Assembly (NCBI GenBank): GCA_015680635.1
Contig: JAABOA010000064.1
Span: forward strand, 1-22,957
Source: Lunasporangiospora selenospora
Lineage: Eukaryota > Mortierellomycota > Mortierellomycetes > Mortierellales > Mortierellaceae
Length of the DNA stretch: 22,957 bases
Direction of reading: 5' to 3'
A program made the translations under genes and the position numbers. The notes under the pieces are model-generated. The model searched no databases. It was not told the origin of the DNA and worked only from the letters and a program-made list of their open reading frames with translations. Below, piece after piece: positions 1-10,285 of this stretch (its first letter is position 1; each line of letters starts with the position of its first letter).

Positions 1-80
1 AAATATTTAAACGGCCGTTTCGGCCAGCTCAGTTTTCTTTTCTTTCTTTCTTCACGCCATCTACTGATGCATTTTGCACT

Positions 81-305
81 ATGGCCGACACAAATTTAAT
101 CCTTTTCTGCCTTGTTGATGGCGAAGCGACATCCAACGCGTTCCCAGTATCAGCATTAACTAAAACAACGATTGGAGAGCTCAAGGATCTCATTAAGAGC
201 AAGAAGTCACCTCGATTTGACGACACCGCAGCTAATGAGCTTATTCTTTGGAGAGCCTCCGTAGCAATCACGAATGACGACGAGCACCCCATCTCGACAG
301 CCTGA
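81..305 (+). pseudogene. Crinkler-type N-terminal domain, truncated
   Basis: An ATG at 81 opens a 74-codon frame whose product starts MADTNLILFCLVDGE and continues with a TTIGELKDLIK segment and an ELILWR segment. This is the ubiquitin-like header domain of Crinkler (CRN) proteins, which in oomycetes and mucoromycete fungi precedes a variable C-terminal effector or NTPase domain. Here the frame ends with TGA right after the header, so no C-terminal domain follows. In the +1 frame from about 289 the sequence reads LDSLTD, which fits how I recall the header continuing, so a small indel near 285-292 is the likely break; after that the similarity fades. The upstream sequence is CT-rich, as in fungal promoters, so the fragment may still be transcribed. 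It could also be a genuine header-only protein. The domain call is firm; the pseudogene status is an inference. Confidence 0.7.
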
Positions 306-777
306 CTGATACTTTTATTTGTGCTTTAAGCACCTTCTCTCCTCACTCTTCACAGCTTGTTGCGTCTCCTTTATAATAACCCATCCCTCGCTGAGAGATT
401 AAGCCCACTGTTCTTTATTTGTGTTTTATAAAACATTCTTCTCTTTTCTTGAAATAAACTTGCCGAGTGCAATTGATCTATTACTCTTGAGTGTGGCTCT
501 GACTTCTGATTTTCTTTCCACTCTCTCGCTGCGATAATAGGCCCGTTGTTCTTTGATTTGTTTTGTTAAATTTTTTTCCCCTTTGGATGAGGATAAGCTG
601 CGTGTCTTCTCCCTTTCTCGCAGACAGACTAATCTTTACACTCTTTGGTTTGTGCTTACGACCAGCTTTCTTTTTCTCTTTTTTTTTACCTTTACATCCC
701 TTCACATTCCTTTCTCACCTACCTCTAACCACCTCCCCTAACACTATCCCAACACGCACGCGCATTTGCATCAAACC
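306..777 (+). promoter_or_regulatory. Pyrimidine-rich intergenic region and promoter
   Basis: No coding frame is credible here. The plus strand becomes strongly C/T-rich towards 777, typical of fungal promoters and 5' leaders, and leads into the ATG at 778. Two imperfect copies of a block of about 40 nt (from 390 and from 528; shared core TTCTTT-ATTTGT-TTT) suggest an old local duplication, and a weaker third copy may start near 308. Confidence 0.5.
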
Positions 778-1824
778 ATGATCTTCATTGACAGCCTCGT
801 TGGTTGGGTGGGACTAATCCTAGCCATCGGTGGAGAGATCAGTGGGACTGGCGTCCCCAATGCCAAGATCAGATATCATCTCCAGACTGGGAGGAGCTCC
901 ACGGACTCTGGAGGTGACATCCCTGCCGTCTGGCTCCGAGATACAAGCGATCGTCCTCTTGGTGCTTTCACCAACCCTTTCCGGTCAGACAAGGCCGGTA
1001 TCGACCAGTATTTTAATACTGATATCGAAACGAGTCAGCCAAGCGAACTCCGGTCCCTTGTATTCGAGTCGCAATGGACAGACTACGACATGTCTACCCG
1101 TCAAAAGCGCAGTGGGCCCCTCAACGATGGCATTTGCATTGCTTACCTGTCGTGGACACCCGAGGCCTCCATGTATAATTCAGAGTACCGACGAGGAGCC
1201 ATCATTGGAGACTTTTTCTATTTTTGCGGATTTGATTGGTATTATTCGGGCAAGGTCAAAGAGTTCGAGGGTCAGACGGCTCAATTGAGGTGTGGTTGGA
1301 TGGATGGAGACAACTCGAGCGGAAACTCTGCTAGCAGCATCGATATCGATACCGATCTTGTCGGAAGAGGGTTCCTTGAGAAGAATGCCAAGAATCTGCC
1401 CCAGATCCAGAGCCTTTGCGGTCAGGGACTCAACTTTGCAAGAACCGTGCTCCCACAGAAAATATCTATCCGCAAGACCTACAAGAATAAGGCCTATATT
1501 ACGGGAGGTGAAGGAGCCATCACACTCTGCGACAGTCCTACATCCTGGGGCCCATCGATGCTCAGCATGAAGGAAAAGATCTTTTGTGATATGGAGACAA
1601 AGACAAAGGTCCCTCTCTGTGGAGGCAACACGGTCTCTGGATGTGTCCAGTATGATCGCGTCCAAGGCAAGCCAAACAATAGTGGTAGCCATGCTCCTCC
1701 AGAGCGCTACTTAATCCCTGTGAACTTTACGAATGGAGAAATCAAGCCAACAGTCTACAAACTGGAGTACTTTACTCTCCTCTACACCAATGGCACTGTC
1801 CTAGACGATGGTGCAGATGTCTGA
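778..1824 (+). CDS. Secreted cysteine-rich protein, family not recognised
   Basis: A single long exon encodes 348 residues. I chose the ATG at 778 because the frame extension upstream of it has only a non-ATG start. The N-terminus (MIFIDSLVGWVGLILAIGG) is a hydrophobic stretch of signal-peptide type, although it lacks an early basic residue and could instead act as an anchor. The remainder has eight cysteines, all in the mature part (near GIC, YFCGF, RCGW, SLCGQ, TLCDS, FCDM, PLCGG, SGCVQ), enough for four disulfides, and several N-glycosylation sequons (NSS, NNS, NFT, NGT). There is no other transmembrane segment and no GPI-type hydrophobic tail. Together this suggests an extracellular or wall-associated globular protein. 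I do not recognise the family and assign no activity. There is no sign of frame damage, and codon usage looks ordinary. It converges on the minus-strand gene ending at 2171. Confidence 0.8.
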   Translation: MIFIDSLVGWVGLILAIGGEISGTGVPNAKIRYHLQTGRSSTDSGGDIPAVWLRDTSDRPLGAFTNPFRSDKAGIDQYFNTDIETSQPSELRSLVFESQWTDYDMSTRQKRSGPLNDGICIAYLSWTPEASMYNSEYRRGAIIGDFFYFCGFDWYYSGKVKEFEGQTAQLRCGWMDGDNSSGNSASSIDIDTDLVGRGFLEKNAKNLPQIQSLCGQGLNFARTVLPQKISIRKTYKNKAYITGGEGAITLCDSPTSWGPSMLSMKEKIFCDMETKTKVPLCGGNTVSGCVQYDRVQGKPNNSGSHAPPERYLIPVNFTNGEIKPTVYKLEYFTLLYTNGTVLDDGADV

Positions 1825-2170
1825 ATTGACACTCAACGAATGCTTTCCACAGCCGTCTTATGACCTTCAAAGATCCACATGGAGCTGGTCTCTGATTCTC
1901 TTATACACACTATCACACACAGAGAACTCGCCACCCTACACACCAGAGGGCCGGTATATACTATCAAGAATTGACCATATATTAAAAACTACATAGCTCT
2001 ACTTGAAAAGAAAAATTAATAATAAAAAGGAAATGAAAGGCAGACAAGAATATGCACTGCATTTTACAGTGATAATCAAGCCAGCGTATCACAGCTTGGT
2101 AAGGTGGTTGGGAATACAAGAGAAAGAGAAAAGGACAGAGGGGCAGAAAGCGGGTGGTAATCTTTTTCTT
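1825..2170. other. Convergent intergenic region (two 3' ends)
   Basis: About 346 nt lie between the stop of the secreted-protein gene (+) and the stop of the spliced minus-strand gene. An A/T-rich stretch near 1975-2030 with several AATAA-like words is a plausible polyadenylation zone. I see no gene in it. Confidence 0.4.
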
Positions 2171-3959
2171 TTACCAGACACGCTCCTCTGCGCCAAAGTA
2201 GTCGGGCGTCTCATCCTCGCCATCTGCACCTTGACGAGCAGCAGGGGAACCGCGATACGCAGAGGGCAGAAGCTTTGTCTTGATCGCAGTGTGGCATGGG
2301 TTACGAAGGTAACGCACCGTGGGCGTCGAGCTGAATTCCTGACGACCAATCAGCATTGGCGCAGTCTCTCCCTCAGATGAGATGGCCTTCATGGGAGTGA
2401 CCTTGGATGATGGGTGAGCCAGGCTAAAGTTGACCTCGCTCGCATCAACAGAGTATCGGCGCATGCTCTTGAGCATCCTTCGGCGGTTCGCATTCTGCTC
2501 CATACGGCTAGGCGAAGCCTGGTTGTTGAGGAGATCCGAAAGAAGAGAGCGACGAGGTGCCCCAATAGGCGAACCGACATTGACCTTTGGAAACAAGGAA
2601 GCATTTGAATTGAAAGATGCTTGGTTAGAGAGCTTGTCTGGGAAAGATGAGGAGGAGGAGGGGGGGTAGTGGGTGTTGCTGGTATCGAAAGAATATGGAC
2701 ATGCTGTGCAGTGGCGAGGCTGTTGCTGTCCCTCGAACGTGAGCCGGGTTGTATTATGATCGGAGCTGAATATTGGGGCAGAGTGATTAGGGCGATCGTT
2801 GGCGTTATTGTTGCAGCCGTGGCAGCAATTGAGCCATTTACAGTCGTAATTGTACGAGATGGAAGGCATGTAACATCCACTGTCGGCTTGTGCAGCGCGG
2901 CAAAATGCAGGGTGATCCGAGACGCCCGAGTGCGACATTTTGGCGAGCAAGAAATGAACTTGAATGGTAGAGGCGAGAACACTGAGAACGCACAAAGCGT
3001 GTCCTGAGTTTGGGTAATGAAATTTGTGGGTGGTGTTGATGGTGAAGAAAATGCGGGTGGGAAAGAAGGAGGAGGGGTTCTATTTAACGGATGCTTTTGA
3101 TATGCTTACCTTGACGAGTTTTCCACTCAAGGGACCCGAGGACAAGCTCACGACCGCGAAATCGGCATTGCTAGCTATGTTGGTGGATGTGAATATGTGA
3201 AGAAGAAATAGAACGTGATGTCGGCGGCGGTTAATAGACAGTCTCGGAGACAGGCCACCAACTTGTGGTTATCAACTCTCTTTTCTCCCCTCTCCCTTCC
3301 CTACAAACACCACCAGGCTCTGATTTTTTGGACCAAAGACACCAATGTACGTCAGAGTCCAATGACCAGCAAGGCCACGTTGGGTCCACTGATCAAATCC
3401 CGGATACAGAGGATCGATATTCACACTTCATCCCAAAAAACAAACACACCCGCATTCGCACATACACACAGCCAAAAGAAGAAACTTACCATCGTTCGAA
3501 CCCGTCGACTCTGCCGCTCCGGCATTCGACAGGCTCTGCTGAAGCTGATTGAGTGAGATGGCACCCTCACTCTTGCGGTGCGCATGACGCGACTGCTGAA
3601 CAGGCGAGGCAGAGCCTTCAGCGATGACGAGCATGTCATAACGGTTGCTTGGCACAAGATACGATGGGTGGTCATAATGCTCATGATGCGAGGCCACTGC
3701 GAGACAGCTCACAGTACGGCGGTGCTTACCAGCGCTAGAAACATAATTGACCAGGGAAATGAACTGCAGTGTTAGACAGGCTCATGTATGTCTGTTTGTA
3801 CTGAATCACACAGGCCAACACTTTCATGGCTCAAAAATTGTTAAATGACTGCTACACGGCTTACCCTCTTCGGGTGGTCTTTGGCAGAGGTGCAAGACTG
3901 TCTGAGGTCTCCTCAAAGCGGCCAAACTTGAAGTGGCTCTGGGCAGGGTTGACAAGCAT
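2171..3959 (-). CDS. Spliced gene: Ser/Arg-rich protein of about 272 aa, unknown
   Basis: Modelled as four exons: 3959-3865 (ATG at 3959-3957), 3734-3490, 3174-3110 and a last exon ending with TAA at 2173-2171. Donors are GTAAGC, GTAAGT and GTAAGC; acceptors TTTCTAG and ACATAG join exons 1-3 in phase, giving an uninterrupted reading from MLVNPAQSHF to SGPLSGKLVK. For the last exon the best in-phase acceptor is TTTCCAAAG at 2585 (exon 2584-2171); AAG at 2633 is the next choice, and an open frame runs back to 2995, so its 5' edge is uncertain. The product is hydrophilic and Ser/Arg/Asn-rich, with no signal peptide or membrane segment. Three basic-Ser motifs (HRRTVS, PRRSLLS, MRRYSVD) resemble basophilic-kinase sites. 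The C-terminus is acidic, then ends DYFGAEERVW. Family not recognised; a cytoplasmic or nuclear regulatory phosphoprotein is possible, by composition only. Confidence 0.65.
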
Positions 3960-4550
3960 GTTGGAAAAGTGGAGGAGGCGGTGGTGGAGGTAGTAATATA
4001 AGAGGGTTGAGACTGCAGATAAAGTCGAGGGAAGGGTAACGTGTGCGTTGGTGTGTGGTGAGATCGTTAGAGTGTCAGACGGTCAAGTTGGTGGAGGTGG
4101 CTAGCTGCAGGTTGGGGGTGCAGGGTTTATACGTTAGTGGTCCGATCGAGCGGGGCGAGGGTAGATCGTGCTTGAGTAATGCGTGTGGCTGAGGAAGTGA
4201 GAGAATGGGCGAGAGAGAGAGAGAGAGGTGAGGGCGGAGGAAAGGATGAGGGCGAAGAGAGGGGATGACGGTGAAGTGAGCGGGTAGAGGAAAAAGAAGA
4301 AAATGGAGGGAGGAGGTTGTGCCGTGTGGGCGTGGGGGGAAATGTCGTGGCAGAAATAGCGAGAGGCAAGCGCCAGTAGATCAAGCAGATCGAGCAGACC
4401 AAAAGAGAATGAGGGACAAGGCTGGAAAAAAACGAGCGAGACCGGCCAGTATTTATCAGTGTTCCTTTGGACCATCACAGAGGTCGACCCGCCCCACACA
4501 GACATAACACACAACTCATTCACAAATACAGATTGTTGCACCCCCTCTTT
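3960..4550 (-). promoter_or_regulatory. Promoter and leader of the spliced minus-strand gene
   Basis: Read on the minus strand this region is strongly pyrimidine-rich, including a CT dinucleotide run (GA on the plus strand, about 4211-4226). It ends in CCAAC immediately before the ATG at 3959, a good eukaryotic start context. Open frames on both strands here are low-complexity shadows of the CT tract. Confidence 0.5.
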
Positions 4551-6935
4551 GTCAGAGACGTCGCAGCGTGCTCTGTTCCGCCGACTAAAGTCCGTGTCCG
4601 AGTCTGTGTGTCGCTGCGCTTATGTGCTTTGTGTCTTTGGTTCCTGTCTGTCCGACACTCTGTGCTCCCTGTTGCTCCCTGCTCCCTGTTGCTCCCTGGT
4701 GCTGATGTTGTTGTTGCTCTTGCCGAGCTCTTTTCCAATTCCCTCTCTCCTGCTCTCGACACCCTTCCTGGCTTTACTCCGGCTGTGCCTACTGCAGTTG
4801 GGGTCAGATCCAAGCGCTGGAACACTCTGGAAGTACAAAGCAAGGGTTTCCGCTGTATGAGAGGGGCTGTGGCAAGGGACTGGGGCCAAAGTTTCCTTAG
4901 TCTCCCTTGTATCTTTGTATGCGCCGGTAAACTCGGGCTGCACGACCCGGTGGTGCTAATGCACCTGGGACTCGGGCCACACACTTGCTCGGTCAAAAGG
5001 TACCTCTCCTCTTTCATCCCTCGCGACCTGTATCTTATCTTTGTTTGGGGCCACGCCAGAGTACATTCCCTTTTCTCAAATGGCATACACAATGGCCCTT
5101 TAACTTCCATCCTTGGTAAGCGACAGGAAAGAAGAGAGAGAGAGAGGCTGACCAGGGATGCTATGACATTCACAACCAAAAAAGGCTTTCTCCATTTGTA
5201 AAAGGGGAGCCAGATGACAATGCATTGTGTTTGGCGGGAATCCCTCTTGCTGCATAGCTGTCGGGTTGGAGAGAGAGAGATCTTGCCCTGTGGCGCGGTC
5301 GTGGCAAAGAAAAGAGAACATGCCTTGGTTGCTGACCTGCATATGGCCTCAAGATGCGAAATGGCGGCAATGCTTGCATGCTTGCATGCAAACGATCTCA
5401 CACTGTTTGAACGAGAACTCTGCATAGGTGTATATGCGTATGGAGGTATGCACCTTGCCCGCTACAAAGGGAGTCGCAAGACAAAAAAAGATTTCAGACA
5501 TGAAACGCTAAGGAGCTGCAACGAAAAAAAAATGAGAAAAACGGGGGCTAATTGCCATACCTGAAGAGAGCACCGTTTGAAATCGGGCAATAAAGGTATG
5601 GGCGCGGGCAAATTCATGGTCCCAGGAGAGTGTGCCAGCAAGAGGTGACAAGTGCGCGTACACCATTCGCCGGGCCCCATACTCCCAAACGCGCCCAAGC
5701 CCCCGCAGAAAAGGAAAAAAAGGAAAATGTATCCGGTAGTGAGCAAGGGTTGGACTTTCCCGCTGGACTCGTCGTCGTCGTTGTCGTCAACAAACCTATT
5801 GAAGTGGGCGTGGATCAGGCACATACTCTCTAACCAATCGCCGTCTTGGCAGTGAAGCTAGGAACCAGACTAAGAAGCCGCGCTTGGACCGCTTGCGTTC
5901 CTGCAGTCTACGCAGGCCAGTGTAACACGGGGTCGTGCAAAGCCTTCAAGAAGCAAGGGCCCACACGTTGCTGGTCTCTCGCACAGGGCAGGTTTGTGTA
6001 TGTCAGCCAGCCAACGAACACACGCCTGGCACATCGATCATCCCCCCTCCTTGGATATCTTTGCATCTCCTTGGTTTGCTCTCGCTTTCACACCCCTGTT
6101 CCCCCTACCCACCCTCGGACCCTCCAGTCGGAAAAGGGGGTGAGGGGAAGGAAGAAGGGGCCCCTTTTGGCTTTTCGATCCCAAAAAAAGATAGAGTGGA
6201 AAGAAGAGCAACACAGAGATGTATCCGTTGTTTCAGCATCTCACTCTTTCTTCCCTAGGCCGAGAGATCTACTCACACGCACGAAGCACCTTTTGATTTG
6301 TTCTCGGCACTCTCTCGGTCTCCAAACAAAGGAGCCGCTTCCCTTTCCTTCGCAAGTAAGACGCCCAATTGCCACCAAAGTCGAGAGACTCGTCTGACCA
6401 GCCCTATCCTAAACGACACTGTCTTACTCTTATCCGCCGTGCACCCAAGGAACACATTCCCCACTCGCTCGGCAGATCTCCCTCTCCAACAATGCCGTGC
6501 CTCTCTTGGCATCATCCACTGCCCAAAATGAAATTGCGATACGTTGTGAGAAAACGACTGTCATATTTTTCATATCAATCGTTGAGATGTCGTAGGATAA
6601 TGAGGTAATGGCCATGAAAGCTAGGGTGATAAATATTGTATTTCTAAGCGACACCGTATGAAAAAGTTCGTCCATGCATACGGTAATAAGGACAGTGTAG
6701 ACTCTGTGTGACCAACGCGTAGACTGGGATAATCGGATCATCACCGTATGCGGATAAACGCCAAGACTATCGGGTGCTGTTGAATACTTCACAGTGAATG
6801 GCTTTTACAGTCTTCCAGTCTGTTATTGGTCAAGTCGCCTTTCTGATTACATCTTTATTCTGTTTGTGCCTGACTCCATTACCTTTGTCTAGCTTCTTTG
6901 TGGAGTAAGAAGAGTCGCTCCTTGGAACATAGTAA
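4551..6935. other. Long region without a supportable gene
   Basis: About 2.4 kb in which open frames exist on both strands, but none has a convincing protein-like composition or recognisable domain. Visible structure: a 17-bp direct repeat in tandem (4664-4697, core GCTCCCTGTT), a GCATGCTT-type repeat near 5375-5395, a GTC triplet run near 5768-5790, and alternating purine and pyrimidine tracts. A donor-like CAG|GTATGG and an acceptor-like TTTGTAG on the minus strand (about 5561 and 5462) could mark an intron of an untranslated leader or of a gene I cannot resolve. Confidence 0.35.
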
Positions 6936-7273
6936 ATGTCATATATCCTACCCATTCCAAAACCAGACACTTCATGTATGACACTATACAAGGATATTTG
7001 GTACTATTCACATCTCCCAGTCAAGGACAACGGCCAGCTCGTGATCGATATCGTTGACCCGTTCTGCAAGAAGTGCTTAACGTCTTTGAGAACACCACAG
7101 GATACGTCGGAGGTCGCAGTCTCGAGCTGAAGAAAGTTGAAGCAAGGTTCCTGGTGTCTACAAACTAAAATGTGGCTAAGCTGAATCGACATCCGACCGT
7201 ACATGGGTCCCATGTCGAAGAGTCCTGTGAACTTTTGAGTATGGCGCTCTATATGACTTCTTGCCGGGATTAA
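6936..7273 (+). pseudogene. Possible coding relic, unrecognised
   Basis: From the ATG at 6936 a protein-like frame reads to about 7058 (…DNGQLVIDIVDP). A shift of frame then continues as VLQEVLNVFENTTGYVGG and on to VEARFLVSTN, a TAA near 7166, and further in the same frame NVAKLNRHPTVHGSH to a TAA at 7271. The composition of the joined reading is natural (charged, balanced), which is why I list it as a relic with one frameshift and one internal stop. The opposite strand is also open over 7282-7004 without lesions but has a less natural composition. I do not recognise a family. Weak call. Confidence 0.35.
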
Positions 7274-9071
7274 CGAGAACAATAACTAAACAAGGCAGGC
7301 ACAAAGATAGGCTAATGTAGAAAGCGGCCACTCATTGTTCAAACTAAGTAAAACCGCACAAATGTTGGAGAGAAAAGGGTAAAACCTTAATCTTAATGAG
7401 CTGCCCCCCAGGACCATACTTCGACAACAACACCGAAGCCGTATGCCTGTTATCACTTTTGTGTGGATGTAGTTTGCGCAATTGTTCTAATTTCTAAAAT
7501 GACCTCGAGATAGGGGTGAATTGGGTCTTGAGCACCTGCATTCACGAGCTTCCTCCTTTTTTTTCCTCCAAAGGAAAGGGAAGGGGCTTGACCACCTCCT
7601 TTGCTTTTTACCGCTAAACAGGGGGCGAGATGTGTTTCTAACGGCCTCGCTGCTGCAGTCTAACGTTTATGCCTCTCCACAGCATTCACTCTTGCTGCAG
7701 GCACCATCCAAGCAGAGGTGGACCAGAGCCCGCATGCTGACAAAGATAATGCAGAAGATGAGAGGCAGGGTGATAGGACAAGTGTGCAAGCATGCCAGAC
7801 CTATCTCCCCATAGCCTCCACTCTGAGACATAGCATGCGTTCTGCCAGAGCAAACCCCTTCTCATCGTCGACATGTAGTTCTCAGAATACACCCCTACAT
7901 TCTCTACTATGAATAGACCAAAGATTGTACGTTGCCATAAAGAGCGTCAACTTCTTTTCCGAGTAAAGAGAGATCTATCAATAGTACTTTGATACGAGAG
8001 CAGACTCCAAAGATCTAACCAGTCGATTAATCAAAACTAGGCCTTAACTTTTTGGATACCTAGTCTGTTTCAAGACCAAGAGTTGATGTTAGTTCATTCA
8101 AACCCAGGAAAGGGGTTTGTAAAAGAGTACTATAGAACAATGGTGACATGTCATTTAGAGTGGCTATCGAGCTCCAAATCTCTCTTCTCTTTCTTTTTTA
8201 TTCGAGAGGCAATGTAGGAAAACACTATCAAGGGGGGGGGGGGGAAGAGAAATAGTAGAGATGGACTAGACCACGCATTCAGACTTGCTGCATTGGTCTG
8301 ACAAACTCTAGCATAAACAAGGGGAGTTCAAGTGTAAGAGAATGACCAAAACGCAACGGTTGCAATGCAGCCTGCAGAATATGGCACCCTTTCGCCTAGC
8401 CTAGCCTAGCCTAGCCTCCCTCTCACTACCTTTTGTTCTTGGATATCCTTAATAGTCGATAAAAGTCCTTGGCTCCAATGTCAGCCGAGTTGAACGTAGG
8501 ATCAGAGATGTCCTTGCCTGGCTACTTTTATCTACCAGAGCTGGCAGTACAGGAACCCCCCTGAGCCCAAAAGTCCAGGTCCAATACTGCAGCAAATCAG
8601 ATTTACTCCAGCCTCCAACAGCGGCATCTCAATGACAGAATCTTCTAAGCCACCCCAAATCCGAATAAGACGAGCAGCCAAGTCTGCAAAGCGTTTTTTG
8701 AATCCTCTCAACTTTGGTATGTGCCTCGATATGGCGTACTCCCAGTCTGGAAGGGAGGAGACTCATCTATCCATCGATGTATCCATCCATCCCAGTCTTT
8801 TTCTCTGGATAACTGCATTTGGAGGGCATCCGAATCTCTTCAGCATCATCTCTTCAGCGTCGAAATTTTGGCGCATTGACACCCGTCCCCTCAACTGCCA
8901 GAACTGGATGATTGAAACCCCCGATGACTGGATGGGCTTTGGATGGCTGGAAGAACCTGGATGGCGATCAACGATGACTAAATGGCGCAATTGACTGACC
9001 ACCAATACCATGTATCAATCTACACTCGCGATCATCTTCTAGACCTTTAAATTCCCTCGAACAGAATCACC
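7274..9071. other. Non-coding stretch upstream of the P0 gene
   Basis: No intact gene can be supported. It contains a 13-G homopolymer (8232-8244), a four-copy CCTAG tandem (8395-8417) and several GGATGG/CCATCC words between 8770 and 8970. The last 100-200 nt must include the promoter and leader of the P0 gene; the ATG at 9072 follows a CAGAATCACC context. Confidence 0.4.
8395..8417. repeat. CCTAG pentanucleotide tandem repeat
   Basis: Four perfect copies of CCTAG followed by CCT. A simple-sequence tract; no function is implied. Confidence 0.9.
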
Positions 9072-10285
9072 ATGTCGAAGGCAGGCAAGAAGGAAGTCTA
9101 TTTCCAGAAGCTCAAGACTTACTTGGAGGAGTACAACTCCATCTTCATTGTCAACGTTGACAATGTCGGTTCCAACCAGATGCACGAGATCCGTAAGGCT
9201 CTCCGTGGTGACGCTACCATCCTTATGGGTAAGAACACCATGGTTCGCCGTGCCATCCGTATCCTCCAGGAGGAGAACCCCAACTACGAGAAGCTCATGC
9301 CCTCGGTCCGCGGCAACATCGGTTTCGTCTTCACCAACTCTGACTTGAAGACCATCCGTGACAAGATCTTGGTCAACCGTGTCAAGGCTCCCGCCAAGGC
9401 TGGTGCCCTTGCCCCCGTTGATGTGTTCGTCCCTGCCGGTAACACCGGAATGGAGCCCGGCAAGACCTCTTTCTTCCAGGCTTTGGGTGTCCCCACCAAG
9501 ATTGCCCGTGGTACCATCGAAATTATCAACGATGTCCATCTTATCAAGGTCGGATTCCGTGTCGGTGCTTCCGAGGCTGCTCTTCTCAACATGTTGAACA
9601 TCTCTCCCTTCACCTACGGTTTGACCGTCGTCCAGGTTTACGACAACGGCACCGTCTTCCACCCCTCTGTCTTGGACATTGAGGAGGACACCCTTGTTGC
9701 CCAGTTCCTCCAGGGCATCAAGAACATTGCCGCCATCTCTCTCCAGATCGGTTACCCCACCGTTGCCTCGGTCCCCCACTCGCTCATCAACTCTTACAAG
9801 AACTTGTTGGCCGTCTCCATCTCCACCGAATACACCTTCCCTGGATCTGAGAAGGTAATGTTTTGTTGATTTTTTCTGCTTTATCTTTGCTTTGGTTTTC
9901 GATTCTGTTTGCCTTTGCACCCATTTCCCTTTTCATTCTACAATCTGTGCGAGCCGTGTGATGAAAAAACTCGACAAAGTCCTTCGGGACGGTGACGAGA
10001 AACTTCAAACACTCTAATTTTTTCCTGATGGTTCCCATTTCCTTTGGATGATACCATTGTTTGGACAAGAGAAAAATGACAAGAGATTCTGAACTAATTC
10101 GTTTTTTTTCTTTTATCTCATTGTTGGTACTCAAACAGATCAAGGCTTACCTCGCCGATCCCTCTGCTTTCGCCGTCGCTGCTGCCCCCGCTGCCGCTGC
10201 TGCCTCTGCCGAGAAGGCTGAGGAGAAGCCCGCCGAGAAGGAGGAGGAGTCCGATGACGACATGGGCTTCGGTCTCTTCGATTAA
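9072..10285 (+). CDS. RPP0: 60S acidic ribosomal protein P0 (uL10)
   Basis: Two exons, 9072-9854 (261 codons) and 10139-10285 (48 codons plus TAA), joined in phase 0 across a 284-nt intron (GTAATG...AAACAG) give a 309-residue protein, close to the roughly 310-320 residues usual for eukaryotic P0. P0 anchors the P1/P2 heterodimers on 28S rRNA to form the lateral stalk that recruits and activates elongation-factor GTPases. The N-terminal rRNA-binding L10 domain (residues about 5-105: [22 protein letters not shown], then [11 protein letters not shown]) is complete, followed by the eukaryote-specific insertion and the P1/P2-binding helices. Exon 2 gives the Ala-rich hinge, an acidic linker and the invariant stalk tail [11 protein letters not shown]. 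The codon bias is strong (C-ending codons, AAG, GAG), as for a highly expressed gene. The extension past the donor hits a stop after four codons, which confirms the intron. Confidence 0.97.

Noticed and set aside
2389-2982. 197-codon minus-strand frame overlapping the last exon of the spliced gene
   Set aside because: A different frame from the one whose 3' part (RRRMLKSMRRYSVDASEV and onwards) has natural composition and a plausible end; less natural Thr/Ile/Leu-rich composition.
4520-5425. 301-codon minus-strand frame and the overlapping 244-codon plus-strand frame
   Set aside because: Both lie in a C/T- or G/A-rich tract, have unnatural Ser/Thr/Arg- or Leu/Cys-rich composition, no domain and no conserved start. 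They overlap each other.
5846-6397. 183-codon plus-strand frame
   Set aside because: Composition is irregular, it has no ATG supported by context, and it crosses purine and pyrimidine tracts. Nothing recognisable.
8232-8244. Run of 13 G
   Set aside because: A homopolymer of this length may be a real simple repeat or a sequencing or assembly artefact; no structure around it suggests a function.
8632-8994. 120-codon plus-strand frame upstream of P0
   Set aside because: It has a true ATG, but the second half is driven by repeated GGATGG words and the product is Trp-rich without a domain. It lies where the P0 promoter is expected.
9039-9920. 293-codon open frame on the minus strand
   Set aside because: Exact antisense of the P0 exon 1. 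It is open because of the strong codon bias of P0, has low-complexity Gly/Asp/Val composition, and uses no credible start.
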